The translations under genes were made by a program, and so were the position numbers. 64,000 bases of DNA, taken from Setoptus koraiensis. Taxonomy: Eukaryota > Arthropoda. Below, piece by piece: positions 12,796-22,833 of the stretch; within the stretch, counting starts at the first letter, position 1; each line of letters starts with the position of its first letter. The notes under the pieces were generated by a model. It saw nothing but the letters and a program-made list of their open reading frames with translations. It did no database searches and was not told the origin of the DNA. The stretch spans positions 18,662,001 through 18,726,000 of the forward strand of contig CM106586.1 in the NCBI GenBank assembly GCA_048013815.1, written 5' to 3'.

Positions 12796-15324
12796 TTATA
12801 GGGTGGTGGGATTAAATAAAACGATCTTGTCGGGATTCCATGTGATGCCGGACATGTAATATATCCTTGTCCATATATATGGTATGAAGAATTCTTCAGG
12901 CTGATCATCTTCAACATAGCGAAACTTGAGGCCCGCCGAGGTCTAAATCAAATTGAATCAATGTTACAAGAACAACAAATCAGATAGAAGTTAACGAAGG
13001 TAATCAATCAATATTAATTAGTTGGTGTTTAATTTTCAATGAATGGTTAGTAAGCAGACGTACTAACTTGGACCGGATATTCTACTCACCTTCGAATTCT
13101 TGAGGGGCCAATCCCTGGACGATGATGAAATGATGTGTTTTATTTCGCTAACGGTCAAAGTTTTCTCTTGGTGAGACTCTTCAATACGGTTGTAGAAAAA
13201 GGTTAACACTTTTTCAATGTTGATCACCATGGCGTGGAAGGCTTCGAATGTTTTTAAAGTGTCAAATAAAGCCTTCTTATACAATAACGTGTAAATTAAA
13301 TCTGGATTGTCTCTCAGTTGAACAACGAGGCAGTTATTTGTAACTTCAAGCAGCATTCTTATGACGTCCTCGTACATGAGAACATCATTTGAGGTATCAT
13401 CAATTTGAATACCAACTTGTTCATTGGTATTGGAACTTGTGTTTTCATTATCAACTATTGCAGCGGGAGAAGTTTTACCATCATCCTCTTTCAAATCTTG
13501 TCCATTCGCAGGTTGAGTTTCAATTGAAGATGATTGGAGGTTCATCATTGGAATAACTTCAGATGACTTGCCAGCTTTCTCCGTTTCTTGAGAAGGATCA
13601 TCACTCGTTTTGTTTTCGACATTGTTAGTGGTAGAAGTTATTTTAGCTGGTCCACTCATTGAGTATCTCTTGACTAAACGCTCTAGAACATCCATAAGTC
13701 TTTGACAAACGTATGGGTCGAGATCTTTGAAATGATTGGATAAATTTGCGAGCATGGCAAATAGGTTTGTATGCAAGAACTTGTCCTTCATTCGGAATAT
13801 GTTGTACTGGATTGATCTTACAACTATCAATGTTGCTAGACAAGCCAAAGAGATATCATTGAGATTTCTGTCTGTATACCAAGTGACAGTTTTGATATTT
13901 ATCTCGTGTATAGCCTCGTTGAAGATGGACTCCTCACTTAGTATTAATAATATAATTAGTACCATGTAAACATGATGTGATCCTTTCTCCATTGATGTGT
14001 ATAGCACTTTGAGTAAGGGTAGCACCAATTTACTGAGTCCCGAGGAGACGCTCATCACATATGATTTGAATGTGTAGTTTCTATGTAACAACAGATAAAG
14101 CAACAAGGCTACTTGATCATTATCTAATAATTTGCATACTGTCTCATAAAGTGTACTAAAGTCAACCTTAATGCTATTGACAATAGCTATTAGTTGTGAA
14201 GATGCAGATGGGGATGAAAAGTTTCCAATAGTATGATGGTGCGTATCACCTTGTGGACTCATTCTAGAATCCTGACAAGATATTATTGCCTCTCTGTAGG
14301 GATTTTTATCCGTTGTACAATGATTTGTAAGTATATTGAGAAGAAATAAACTTTGTCTCGCTAGCACGGGCCCATTAGCTAGCTCGTCCGTCGTCGAGGC
14401 CCGGCCATATCCCAATGTGAGCACATTCCATAGGCCCGAGGCTAGCCCAAAAATGATACTGCCGGACTCTTGAGGCATGGGTAATTGCTTGATGAAATTG
14501 AAGAGCAGCGTCTTAATTAGCAGTAGCGAATGAATAGAGCACTTCTTTTGCATAAGACATCTGTAGATGATTGATTTCTTCATTGGCTGAGGCTGATACA
14601 TCTGTACAGATAGCAATATGATGAGCGTATTAATAGATTCTACGTGCAATTGATAGGTAGAATCAGATAATGGAATATCAATAATAATCTCTATCAATGC
14701 CGTCATGAATTGTTCTAAGGTTGTATTGCCAGAAACAATGTCACGTTTACTACTTGATATAGTGGGTCCCGTCATGACATGAACAATTGGTTGTTGTTGC
14801 AAGTTGGCATCGTTGGTAGTTTGGTTGCTACCACTAGTTCCATTGACCGGCGGCTGAATGTTGTTTGTTGGGGGCGTCGGTTGGGAGCCATTATTTATCA
14901 AAGGTGTACTCTTATTATTGATAGTGATGGACGATTTTGACATAAAATTCTGCACTAGTTTCTCTTCGCTGGTTGAATTTTCCACAAAATGCTTACAAAT
15001 ACATCTCAATAGATAGAGTGCGTTAAAGGCCTGGAAGAGATAATATAAATTACTATTGGTATTTTGTTGGCATTTGATTTTGTCGATTCTATCAAGGAAG
15101 ACACGAACCAGAGAGCCGCTGTTGAAAGATTTGTCATTGTTCAACGCCAATCTAACTAGATACGGCTCAAGCGCTTTCTCCACCGTTCTGGCATCTTGGG
15201 CTCGCATAAAATTGAACGAACAGGACAATAGCTGGTGCCAGAAATGGTGATCATTACAATTAATATGCTCCTGACTCACAAATCTCTCTAGGAATGTATT
15301 CTCATTTAGGCTGTTCAAAGACAT
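12796..15324 (-). CDS. DYM: Dymeclin, two exons
   Basis: Known of the family: a cytoplasmic, Golgi-associated protein needed for Golgi organisation and secretion; loss causes Dyggve-Melchior-Clausen dysplasia in humans. Seen: exon 1 is 15324-13090 (745 codons) and exon 2 is 12942-12796. The 147-bp intron has donor GTGAGT and acceptor TTTAG in phase 0. Joined length is about 793 residues against about 669 in human. Landmarks are FWHQLLS near the start, NSHHVYMALIILLIL-like [30 protein letters not shown] KDKFLHTN, and exon 2 [20 protein letters not shown] ending in a WNPD motif. The extra length is mainly two low-complexity inserts, Asn/Gln/Pro-rich near residues 130-200 and Ser/Asn/Glu-rich near 565-655. 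Start: the ATG at 15324 has an in-frame stop just upstream. The MG start used for N-myristoylation in mammals is absent (here MSLN), unless a short 5' exon was missed. Confidence 0.95.
12943..13089 (-). other. Dymeclin intron
   Basis: GT-AG intron of 147 bp (GTGAGT ... TTTAG). Removing it joins KNSK to TSAGLKF in phase 0 and restores the conserved dymeclin C-terminus, which the unspliced frame loses at a stop about nine codons past the donor. Confidence 0.92.
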
Positions 15325-16560
15325 TATTAGTTATTATCTCAATGATTCTGGGATTATTTTCTATCGGAATCTCAATAGCCGGCTAAATGATAAACAGTCG
15401 TCTGACAGTTGCTCAGATTATCCTTTGATGTGTGTGACTCCTTCAATCCGGTGATTATGCAAGCTGAATTATATCCAAATGTGTATAGTTATATTCGATT
15501 GATTGAAATAACAACTGACAGATGTTAAATTTATCACATGATTGTCCGTAGTGTGGTGTATCGGCTGCACGGTCTGTTACAAAACAGTACAGTATTTATA
15601 GTGAGATATAAAATGCATCGCGAAATAAATAAATCATCTGACTATATATCGATGGGGTACTGCTAGCTATCGTACAACTGCACATGGAATAGCACAGATG
15701 ATGATCTGGCCATTGGCAACAGTGCATATTTTCATGAGGTGACAAGGCAAGAAAAAGATATTCTGACGTGTTGTAAGCAATGTTATTGTGATAATTGACA
15801 CCTAGCGTCCAGCAACTATACTAAACTTTTATTTCAGTTGCGCGAGGCACATCTTGTTTTGGTGCGCTGAAGCTTAACAACATTTCAAAAAATGAACACC
15901 TGAGGGCGCTTATTGATATCAATATTTGTCTGGCTGATAGGTACGCAAGAAAAGAAATATCGCCATTCTCGCACAGCACTGTGAGAGCTACATGCGCTTC
16001 TATTTTGATGATACAGTTGCGAGATGTGATTCAGGCTATCTTTTATCTCTTTATATCGATCAGCATTAATTAACTAGAATCTATAATGACTCATTTTGGA
16101 TGACAAACCAATTGGTATGGGTATATCACCGGAAGTTATTCATTGATCTCAATCATCGCTCTACCTGGGGAAACAGTCGATGGGAACGAGTCAGAAGACA
16201 TAGAGAACGAGATAATAGCTTGATAAAAGAAGTTTTATATGCTTCCAACATCTTAACAATTCCATCTGTCGATCTAATTAATTGTAGGACAAGCTTTCTT
16301 TCGCCTGGTTGACCGACATCGCTGATTTGACAAAGGTTTTTTACTAAGACTATTTCCTGGGTGGTGAGAACAAAGAATTTTAGTGACAAATGTATGACCG
16401 CGTCTATGCAAAAGTTAGTCTAACCTTTTATTGACTGTGAGTTGCGGCCGTGAGTGTCATCAGAGTTTAAACTTTCGAAAAATTTCTTCTCCATGAACTG
16501 CTCAGGACAGCAAGAAACGGATGATGTTGTATTTAATTTGTTCTCTTATAAAACGAGAGT
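15325..16560. other. Intergenic, upstream of dymeclin
   Basis: No supportable gene. It holds the 5' flank of dymeclin. A minus-strand ORF at 16389-16153 (about 78 codons) is not recognised and shows no match to the neighbouring orphan genes. Confidence 0.6.
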
Positions 16561-16579
16561 GTAGCTAATCAAAAGTAGG

Positions 16580-16815
16580 CAACCTCACTGGTGATTTTCG
16601 ATGATATTGTTATAGTAACAATAACGAAAAAGATACATTACATGACCACAGCTAGATTTATTGCTGATTCTTGGTTCGAAGACAAATGAGGTGCATGTTT
16701 CTCCCGTGGTAAATGGGCAGCTGCATGACCACCAGCGGTATATGAACCATGCGTGTGTAACAGCATCACCAATTTGAATATTTGCCCGGAAGAGGCTGAT
16801 CTCGCTAGACAAACA
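16580..16815 (-). pseudogene. Decayed third copy (C-terminal fragment) of the tandem orphan membrane-protein gene
   Basis: Seen: translated on the minus strand, this piece lines up with the end of the ectodomain and the membrane segment of the two intact genes next door. An LAR..S-G-Q-IFKLV stretch matches IARQEDPERDVQF, then TAGGHAAAHLPREKHAPHL matches TAGGHAATHLPWDTHASHL of the distal copy, and a hydrophobic stretch matches the transmembrane helix. An in-frame TAA sits within that helix, and I find nothing of the first 400 residues upstream (16815-17300). The DNA match is also clear by eye, for example gaccaccagcggta against ggccaccagcggta. It lies about 560 bp downstream of the proximal copy's stop. 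Inference: relic of a former array of at least three genes. Confidence 0.8.
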
Positions 16816-17370
16816 AAAAATAAGGACTTTTCATCTAATGATCACCTCAGAGTGAACAGATTAGCATGATGCAAGTAGGCAAAATGATGAAAAACTAATC
16901 GCCGATGACGTGGTCGGAAGTGCAGCATTTTGTGAAAAGTCACATAGAATGGGAGGTGATTTTCACCATCACAATATGAGCCGCATTTACGAAAAATTTT
17001 TCGCCTTGCTACCTCAAATCAACCCTGTATCAGATGTGTCTCGCGAACGTCGAACCGGACATAGAATAAACGGATTCTGAATTATAGAATCCTATGTTAT
17101 TAACATTACAGATGCACGATCAAGCTAATTTTGTTTTCCGATCAACTCAAGCGGATGCGAAAAGCTGGCTCTCATAACAAGTGATAGTCAATATGTTGAA
17201 TATGAAAATGTCCGAACGCGAAAGAAGAGCCTTCTGCTGGGGAGAACTCTAGAATGCTGAGCCTCTGATTTTTTTTGAAATAATATCATAGGATTTAAAT
17301 GAATACAAGCTTCATGCTTCTCATCGCTGAGCGAATCTTCGTTTCAGCTTGTCCGAACCTTTCCTGAACC
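16816..17370. other. Spacer between relic and proximal orphan gene
   Basis: No gene seen. It includes the 3' flank of the proximal orphan gene. No ORF above 60 codons is convincing. Confidence 0.6.
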
Positions 17371-17376
17371 ATACTT
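17371..17376 (-). terminator. AATAAA overlapping the stop of the proximal orphan gene
   Basis: On the minus strand the stop region reads CCG GAA TAA AAG, so the stop codon sits inside a perfect AATAAA. If this signal is used, the 3' UTR would be only about 10-30 bases long. Confidence 0.35.
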
Positions 17377-18930
17377 TTATTCCGGAGTGGTGGGTGTTGG
17401 ATCAGCTTCTGGAACGGCCTCTGGAACGGCTGCTGGACGGGCTGCTGGAACAGTCTTTTTTGGGCCCTTGTTGCGCCAAAAATCTGGGTGATGGGTGTTG
17501 GGATGGGGCCCAGATTTCTGGAGGCACCAAGCAAACGCCAATATGCCAAGGATGGTACCTAGAATCACCGCGACTGCTATGCCTATTTCTTTTGGAAGAG
17601 GCACATGATGTGCATGTGCCGCCAATGGCGCTGTATGGGCGGCGTGGCCACCAACGGTAGTTAAACCATGGTGCAAGACAGCACCTGCAAATTGGACATC
17701 TCGTTCGGGATCCTCCTCTCTTGCAATCAACGATTGCTTGATGGACTCATCAAGCACGGACAATTTCAGATATTTAGCCAAATAGCGTTCGGCACCAGCA
17801 CGTTTCAACAGCCAACCGGAAAGACCTCTGGACTGCGTGTAACACTTGAGATTGTCATCGAATGAATCGAAGGTATCTGGCTGCTCGAACTTGTGCGTCG
17901 GATTATTCACGATAGCACCAGTTGATTCTTTAGCGATGTTTACAGTGAATATTCGTTCGTCATTGACTATTTCTTTATCAAGTTTGTCCACTATATCGCT
18001 ATCTAAATCGAGATTGGCTACGACAAGGAGCGCACCTTGGCAATATTGTACGGCTTGGATCCATTTTAGAACTCGTGCATCTTCGCTCAAGCTTTTTTCG
18101 AGATCGGCTGTGTCATCTCGCGCTAAATATCCTTTCATGGCCAACAGAGGTATAGTGTAGATAGAGCCTCGTGCATATTGCTCAATTTTTTTGCAAGCTT
18201 TCTTAATTTCGAAGAACTCCTCTATTGACTCTTGCGTATTGAACGTCATTTGGATTGATAATTCTGAATCTGGCGTTGGTTTCAACGAATCAACCAAGAT
18301 AATATTCTCAGCCTTGTTGAATACTGTCGGAGTATACTTCACGGCCAGGCTGAGTACTTTTCTCATAGGAGTGCTAAGTGTCTTTAGATTTGCGTCATCA
18401 ATTGGCGCATTCTGTTCAGACACTTCAGTGATCAAGGCCAAACTTGCTACCAGTGCTTCATCTTTTTCTGCCGACTCCAGTTTTTCTGCCAGTGACTTTT
18501 TACAAGTCAATATAACTTGGCCAGTGAACAATCGGAAAAATGGAAGTAGTCGGTTCGTCTGCTTGCGCTTGAGATGTTTTCCACGACTAGCATTTGCTTT
18601 TAATTGTTTATCAACAGCCAACAATTGATCCGCATATTCTGGTCCGCATACCGATGAAGTTGCTGCTTGTTCCACTATACCTTTCAACAACTTCAGATCA
18701 GAGTATCCGTCGACACTGTGAATACATCTGTTCACGATATCGATCTCTTCTTCTTTCAATTCTCGGTGGTCTGGAACTAAAACGTCAGCCAGGTGAGAGA
18801 ATGTTTTCACATTATCTAGTGTTTTGACCGTATCAACACATTGCGCCTTACTTATTGCATCGACCTTATTGTGAAATGCAATTTCTCCTAAACAAATCAA
18901 ACATACTATTAATAGGATGCTTCTCGACAT
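17377..18930 (-). CDS. Orphan single-pass membrane protein, proximal tandem copy
   Basis: I do not recognise the family. Seen: 517 residues from the ATG at 18930, chosen because a clean signal peptide (SRSILLIVCLICLG) follows at once and a TATA box sits 150 bp upstream; the open frame before it has only non-ATG starts. The ectodomain has seven cysteines (first at SKAQC), one N-glycosylation site (NAS), many charged helical stretches, and a His-rich juxtamembrane segment (HH..GGHAAH..HAHH, about residues 415-443). A transmembrane helix lies at about 447-470, followed by a 47-residue Pro/Ala-rich tail ending PTPTTPE. Predicted topology is type I. It has no intron. The stop TAA is itself inside an AATAAA. 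Residues about 189-381 are encoded by DNA identical, by eye, to the distal copy, while the tail is quite different. Role unknown; a cell-surface receptor or adhesion role is only a guess. Confidence 0.85.
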   Translation of the reverse strand: MSRSILLIVCLICLGEIAFHNKVDAISKAQCVDTVKTLDNVKTFSHLADVLVPDHRELKEEEIDIVNRCIHSVDGYSDLKLLKGIVEQAATSSVCGPEYADQLLAVDKQLKANASRGKHLKRKQTNRLLPFFRLFTGQVILTCKKSLAEKLESAEKDEALVASLALITEVSEQNAPIDDANLKTLSTPMRKVLSLAVKYTPTVFNKAENIILVDSLKPTPDSELSIQMTFNTQESIEEFFEIKKACKKIEQYARGSIYTIPLLAMKGYLARDDTADLEKSLSEDARVLKWIQAVQYCQGALLVVANLDLDSDIVDKLDKEIVNDERIFTVNIAKESTGAIVNNPTHKFEQPDTFDSFDDNLKCYTQSRGLSGWLLKRAGAERYLAKYLKLSVLDESIKQSLIAREEDPERDVQFAGAVLHHGLTTVGGHAAHTAPLAAHAHHVPLPKEIGIAVAVILGTILGILAFAWCLQKSGPHPNTHHPDFWRNKGPKKTVPAARPAAVPEAVPEADPTPTTPE

Positions 18931-19079
18931 TATTTTCTTTGCCTCGTTGCCCTCGCTTACTACGCAATTAGTTATTTGAATAGGATATAACAAGGGACTT
19001 TTTTGATAAATTTGTACTTATTGCTTTCACTTTACTATTATTTGCCCGGTCTGCTTCTCAATTGTTAGCGATATCCCAC

Positions 19080-19087
19080 TATTTATA
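19080..19087 (-). promoter_or_regulatory. TATA box of proximal orphan gene
   Basis: TATAAATA in the context GTATAAATAGTGGG, 150 bp before the chosen ATG. The same element stands at the same distance before the distal copy, inside a conserved block, which supports it as a true core promoter. Confidence 0.65.
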
Positions 19088-19345
19088 CTTCGGATCCCCT
19101 TTATGAAATGTCGAACTTTCAGGTTTACGTACGAAGCTATTCTTGTCAATGCTGAAAATAGTTCAATCATGAGACGATCAGAACAATATATTCCTATTTG
19201 TTGGTTTAAATGTCAACGAAGTCAACATGCAATCATTGTGCTACAGGTCTAGCTAGCACCACGAAACGATTTTTGTATCGTGTTGGTTACGACGAACATC
19301 AACTACGTCATAACTTTTTTTCATATCTATATGATGCCGCAATCT
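19088..19345 (-). promoter_or_regulatory. Duplicated upstream promoter block (proximal copy)
   Basis: About 260 bp upstream of the TATA box is nearly identical to 21980-22232 before the distal copy, including gtttacgtacgaagctattc and agaacaatatattcctattt. The duplication unit therefore carried its own promoter. Similarity stops near 19345/22232. Confidence 0.8.
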
Positions 19346-20270
19346 TCTGTAATCTCATGAAAATGAAAAATTTACATTGGTTGAATGCAACATTCATACT
19401 AAGCGATACAAAGGGGGTATGGTGTGCTATCGCCGAGACTGCCCTATAAGTTTTCCCCTTCGAAAATTCCATGCAGATCGATTAAAAGGGTGTAATTAAG
19501 GCAACACAAAACAAGCCAAATATTCACAATATCTCTCTATTAGTCGCGTTTCTGGCGATTCTACGGCTCTTCCGCAGATAATCGTCGCCCACTCAAACTA
19601 TCATCAGTGAAAAGATTCATTCCTGATACGAAAGATTTTCCTCCCATTTGATCCGTCATTCATAAGCGGTTCTATTCATTTGAGACATACTCATCTATCT
19701 TCTATCATGCACGATTTTTTCACCGATTCTGGCTGTCGCATCACTGGCTGTGCTATGGTTTAGAGCGACGACAGTATATTCGACCCAAAAATCACCATGC
19801 ATGAGGTCTATGTCAGTAATACTGACTGAAGTGATTTTCTCCGATATTCAACCATACTTCAACTTGCGTCGAGTGATGGTAAATCGAGACGCCAGAATCG
19901 CAACCCAATCCATCGCGAGAAAACGAACAAACACTACAAGTTTTCCTAGAGAATCTGTTCCTAGAGAATGAATAACAGAGATGCAGATGATCTCTGTTAT
20001 TCATTAGTTTCCTTCCAGGGTGTTCACTGGACCGACGAAATACAATATCTCGACAGAATAACGGATAAAACAGGAAAGACTGCTCCGCAGGGACAGACTC
20101 ACGACTGAAATCGATAGATAAATCTGAGCCAATCATCATTGACGATCCCGAAATTATCGGTTTCGAAAGAAGAAACGAAAGAACAGAGAAATGTGTCGGC
20201 AATTTGAACTCGTCAAAACAGTTGCTGACTATGTTGCATGTATTTTAGGACGAAATGCGGTTACAGACAC
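19346..20270. other. Unique spacer between tandem orphan genes
   Basis: About 900 bp not shared with the flank of the other copy. No gene is supported: the minus ORF at 20202-19813 is Ser/Phe-rich and unrecognised. It contains a perfect 16-bp hairpin at 19967-20005 and the direct repeat tcctagagaatctgt/tcctagagaatgaat just before it. Confidence 0.6.
19967..20005. repeat. Perfect 16-bp inverted repeat, 7-bp loop
   Basis: Arms 19967-19982 (AATGAATAACAGAGAT) and 19990-20005 are exact reverse complements around a 7-base loop. It lies between the two tandem genes, upstream of the proximal promoter block. Confidence 0.9.
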
Positions 20271-21824
20271 TCAGGGATGATAGGGATGATGAGGGGGATC
20301 GGGCTTGTCCTGTTGAAGAGCATCGAGCTCGGCTTGGCGAAGGGCCTCTTTCGCGGCCCTGCGACGAGCCAGTTCAGGGTGGTCTCGGCCCGGCCACGAG
20401 CTGTTCTTGGCGCACATTACAAACAAGGCAACGGCCAGGATGCAACCGAGAATTACAGCACCTCCTATCGCTAATTCTTTTGGAAGAGGCAAATGCGATG
20501 CATGTGTATCCCACGGTAAGTGGGTGGCTGCGTGGCCACCAGCGGTAGTTGCACCATTGTGTAAGACTGCACTAGCGAATTGTACATCTCGTTCGGGATC
20601 CTCCTGTCTTGCTATCAACGATTGCTTGATGGACTCATCAAGCACAGACAATTTCAGATATCTGGCTAAAAGTCGTTCGGCACCAGCACGTTTCAACAGC
20701 CAACCGGAAAGACCTCTGGACTGCGTGTAACACTTGAGATTGTCATCGAATGAATCGAAGGTATCTGGCTGCTCGAACTTGTGCGTCGGATTATTCACGA
20801 TAGCACCAGTTGATTCTTTAGCGATGTTTACAGTGAATATTCGTTCGTCATTGACTATTTCTTTATCAAGTTTGTCCACTATATCGCTATCTAAATCGAG
20901 ATTGGCTACGACAAGGAGCGCACCTTGGCAATATTGTACGGCTTGGATCCATTTTAGAACTCGTGCATCTTCGCTCAAGCTTTTTTCGAGATCGGCTGTG
21001 TCATCTCGCGCTAAATATCCTTTCATGGCCAACAGAGGTATAGTGTAGATAGAGCCTCGTGCATATTGCTCAATTTTTTTGCAAGCTTTCTTAATTTCGA
21101 AGAACTCCTCTATTGACTCTTGCGTATTGAACGTCATTTGGATTGATAATTCTGAATCTGGCGTTGGTTTCAACGAATCAACCAAGATAATATTCTCAGC
21201 CTTGTTGAATACTGTCGGAGTATACTTCACGGCCAGGCTGAGTACTTTTCTCATGGGAGCACCAAGTGTCTTAAGATTTCCATCATCGATTGGCGCATTA
21301 CGTGCCTCCGACACCTCAGTGATCAAGGCCAAACTTGCTACCAGTACTTCATCTTTTTCTGCCGACTCCAGTTTTTTTGCCAGTGACTTTTTACAAGTCA
21401 ATATAACTTGGCCAGTGAACAATCGGAAAAATGGAAGTAGTCGGTTCGTCTGCTTGCGCTTGAGATGCCTTCCACGACTAGCATTTGCTTTTAATTGTTT
21501 ATCAACAGCCGACAATTGATCCGCATATTCTGGTTCGCATACCGATGAAGTTGCTGCTTGTTCCACTATACCTTTCAACAACTTCAGATCGGAGTATCCG
21601 TCGACACTGTGAATACATCTGTTCACGATATCGATCTCTTCTTCTTTCAGTTCTCGGTGGTTTGGAACTAAAATGTCCGCCAGTTTAGAGAATGTCTCTA
21701 CATTATCTAGTGTTTTGACCGTATCAACACATTGCGCCTTACTTATTGCATCAACCTTATTATGAAATGCAATTTCTCCTAAACAAATCACACACACTAT
21801 CAATAGGATGCTTCTCGACATCAT
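20271..21824 (-). CDS. Orphan single-pass membrane protein, distal tandem copy
   Basis: Family not recognised; paralogue of the gene at 17377-18930. Seen: 517 residues from ATG 21824 (a second ATG follows directly), with signal peptide MSRSILLIVCVICLG, the same ectodomain cysteines and NAS site, a His-containing juxtamembrane stretch (TAGGHAATHLPWDTHASHL), a transmembrane helix at about 448-471, and a 46-residue tail that is Arg/Ala/Gln-rich and helical before ending HHPYHP. Against the proximal copy the first 185 residues differ by scattered substitutions, the middle (about 190-382) is identical, and the last 90 residues diverge strongly. The 18-bp-scale mosaic and shared promoter suggest duplication followed by gene conversion of the centre. 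The cytoplasmic tails may therefore signal or traffic differently behind one ectodomain; that is inference. Confidence 0.85.
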   Translation of the reverse strand: MMSRSILLIVCVICLGEIAFHNKVDAISKAQCVDTVKTLDNVETFSKLADILVPNHRELKEEEIDIVNRCIHSVDGYSDLKLLKGIVEQAATSSVCEPEYADQLSAVDKQLKANASRGRHLKRKQTNRLLPFFRLFTGQVILTCKKSLAKKLESAEKDEVLVASLALITEVSEARNAPIDDGNLKTLGAPMRKVLSLAVKYTPTVFNKAENIILVDSLKPTPDSELSIQMTFNTQESIEEFFEIKKACKKIEQYARGSIYTIPLLAMKGYLARDDTADLEKSLSEDARVLKWIQAVQYCQGALLVVANLDLDSDIVDKLDKEIVNDERIFTVNIAKESTGAIVNNPTHKFEQPDTFDSFDDNLKCYTQSRGLSGWLLKRAGAERLLARYLKLSVLDESIKQSLIARQEDPERDVQFASAVLHNGATTAGGHAATHLPWDTHASHLPLPKELAIGGAVILGCILAVALFVMCAKNSSWPGRDHPELARRRAAKEALRQAELDALQQDKPDPPHHPYHP

Positions 21825-21971
21825 TTTCGTTGCCTTGTCGCTTAAGGCGCTATTAGCTATCTGAATAAGATATAACGAGCCACTTTTTTGATCAATTCTT
21901 AATTGACAATTAGTAATTGTTGCTTTCACTTCACTATTATTTGCCCTGCTTCTCGATTATTAGAGACCCAC

Positions 21972-21979
21972 TATTTATA
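21972..21979 (-). promoter_or_regulatory. TATA box of distal orphan gene
   Basis: TATAAATA followed by GTGGG, 148 bp before the ATG at 21824, matching element and spacing of the proximal copy. Confidence 0.65.
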
Positions 21980-22232
21980 CTCCGGATCCACGTTATGAAA
22001 TGTCGAACTTTCAGGTTTACGTACGAAGCTATTCTTGTCAATGCTGAAAATAGTTCAATCATGAGACGATCAGAACAATATATTCCTATTTGTCGGTTTA
22101 GATGTCAACGAATTCAACATGCAATCATTGTGCTACAGGTCTAGCTAGCACCACGAAACGATCTTTGTATCGTGTTGGTCACGACGATCAACTACGTCAT
22201 GTCTTTTTTCATAACTATATGATGCCGCAATC
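21980..22232 (-). promoter_or_regulatory. Duplicated upstream promoter block (distal copy)
   Basis: Near-identical partner of 19088-19345, with a few substitutions and small indels. It marks the outer edge of the duplication unit; the two units are offset by 2888 bp in the identical coding core. Confidence 0.8.
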
Positions 22233-22422
22233 GTTGTGTCAAATGTTTTCTGAGGCTTCGTATGAATTAAAAATATACTTTGGTTGCACGCTGCGTGCAT
22301 GCTTAGCTTGATTTTTTTTTGATAAACTGCCGTGAAGCGGCTCTCTCCTCCGTCTAGACAGGTTGCAGGGGAATCAGCAAATAGAACAGGTAAAGGCTGA
22401 AAATAGCTTGCATTTTTCTCTG

Positions 22423-22833
22423 TTACGTTCGTTCAGAGATCGCCTTGCTGGTCCAATAAATTTCAGCAGTCGGAAGATTCCCGCTGGGGAAATTCATTGA
22501 GGTGTGATAAATTGAATGATCCAGATACAGTTTCCATAAATCCAAGTGATTTTTGTTGATGATTCTTCTTACAGTGTCTCCAATATAGTCTAATTGTCCT
22601 TTCGGTGTCAATTTCAGTTCCAACTGACAGCGGTTGCACAATCGCGAATTACAGCCATCCCCTAAAAGGACTTCTATGTCTATGAATTCTGACTTGTTGA
22701 GTGGCAAATAGAGAATCATCTCTTGCATGGGCTCGTCCTACACGCCTAGATTGCGAGCCAGATAGCAAAGAACGAAAGCGACCGTAGTCGGGGTGGCCAG
22801 ATCAATGAGCACGTGTTTTGGCGATGCCCCCAT
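22423..22833 (-). pseudogene. Coding-like ORF interrupted by one in-frame TAG
   Basis: Not recognised. Seen: ATG at 22833 opens 31 codons (MGASPKHVLIDLA, then a hydrophobic stretch ending LARNLGV). A TAG at 22740-22738 follows, then the same frame continues 104 codons to the stop at 22423, containing a CNSRLCNRC cysteine cluster and LDLWKLYLDHSIYHTS. Residue usage on both sides of the TAG looks coding. No GT-AG intron of believable size removes the stop. It lies on the same strand upstream of the distal orphan gene and could be a decayed gene, a sequencing error, or a second-Met ORF (22728) preceded by chance. None of the three copies of the orphan family matches it. Confidence 0.35.

Noticed and set aside
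16153-16389. Minus ORF as part of the third orphan copy
   Set aside because: Lies on the wrong side of the C-terminal relic, and I find no residue match to the family.
17846-18628. Plus-strand ORFs repeated opposite both orphan genes (also 20734-21519)
   Set aside because: Antisense shadows; they look conserved only because the coding DNA beneath is identical.
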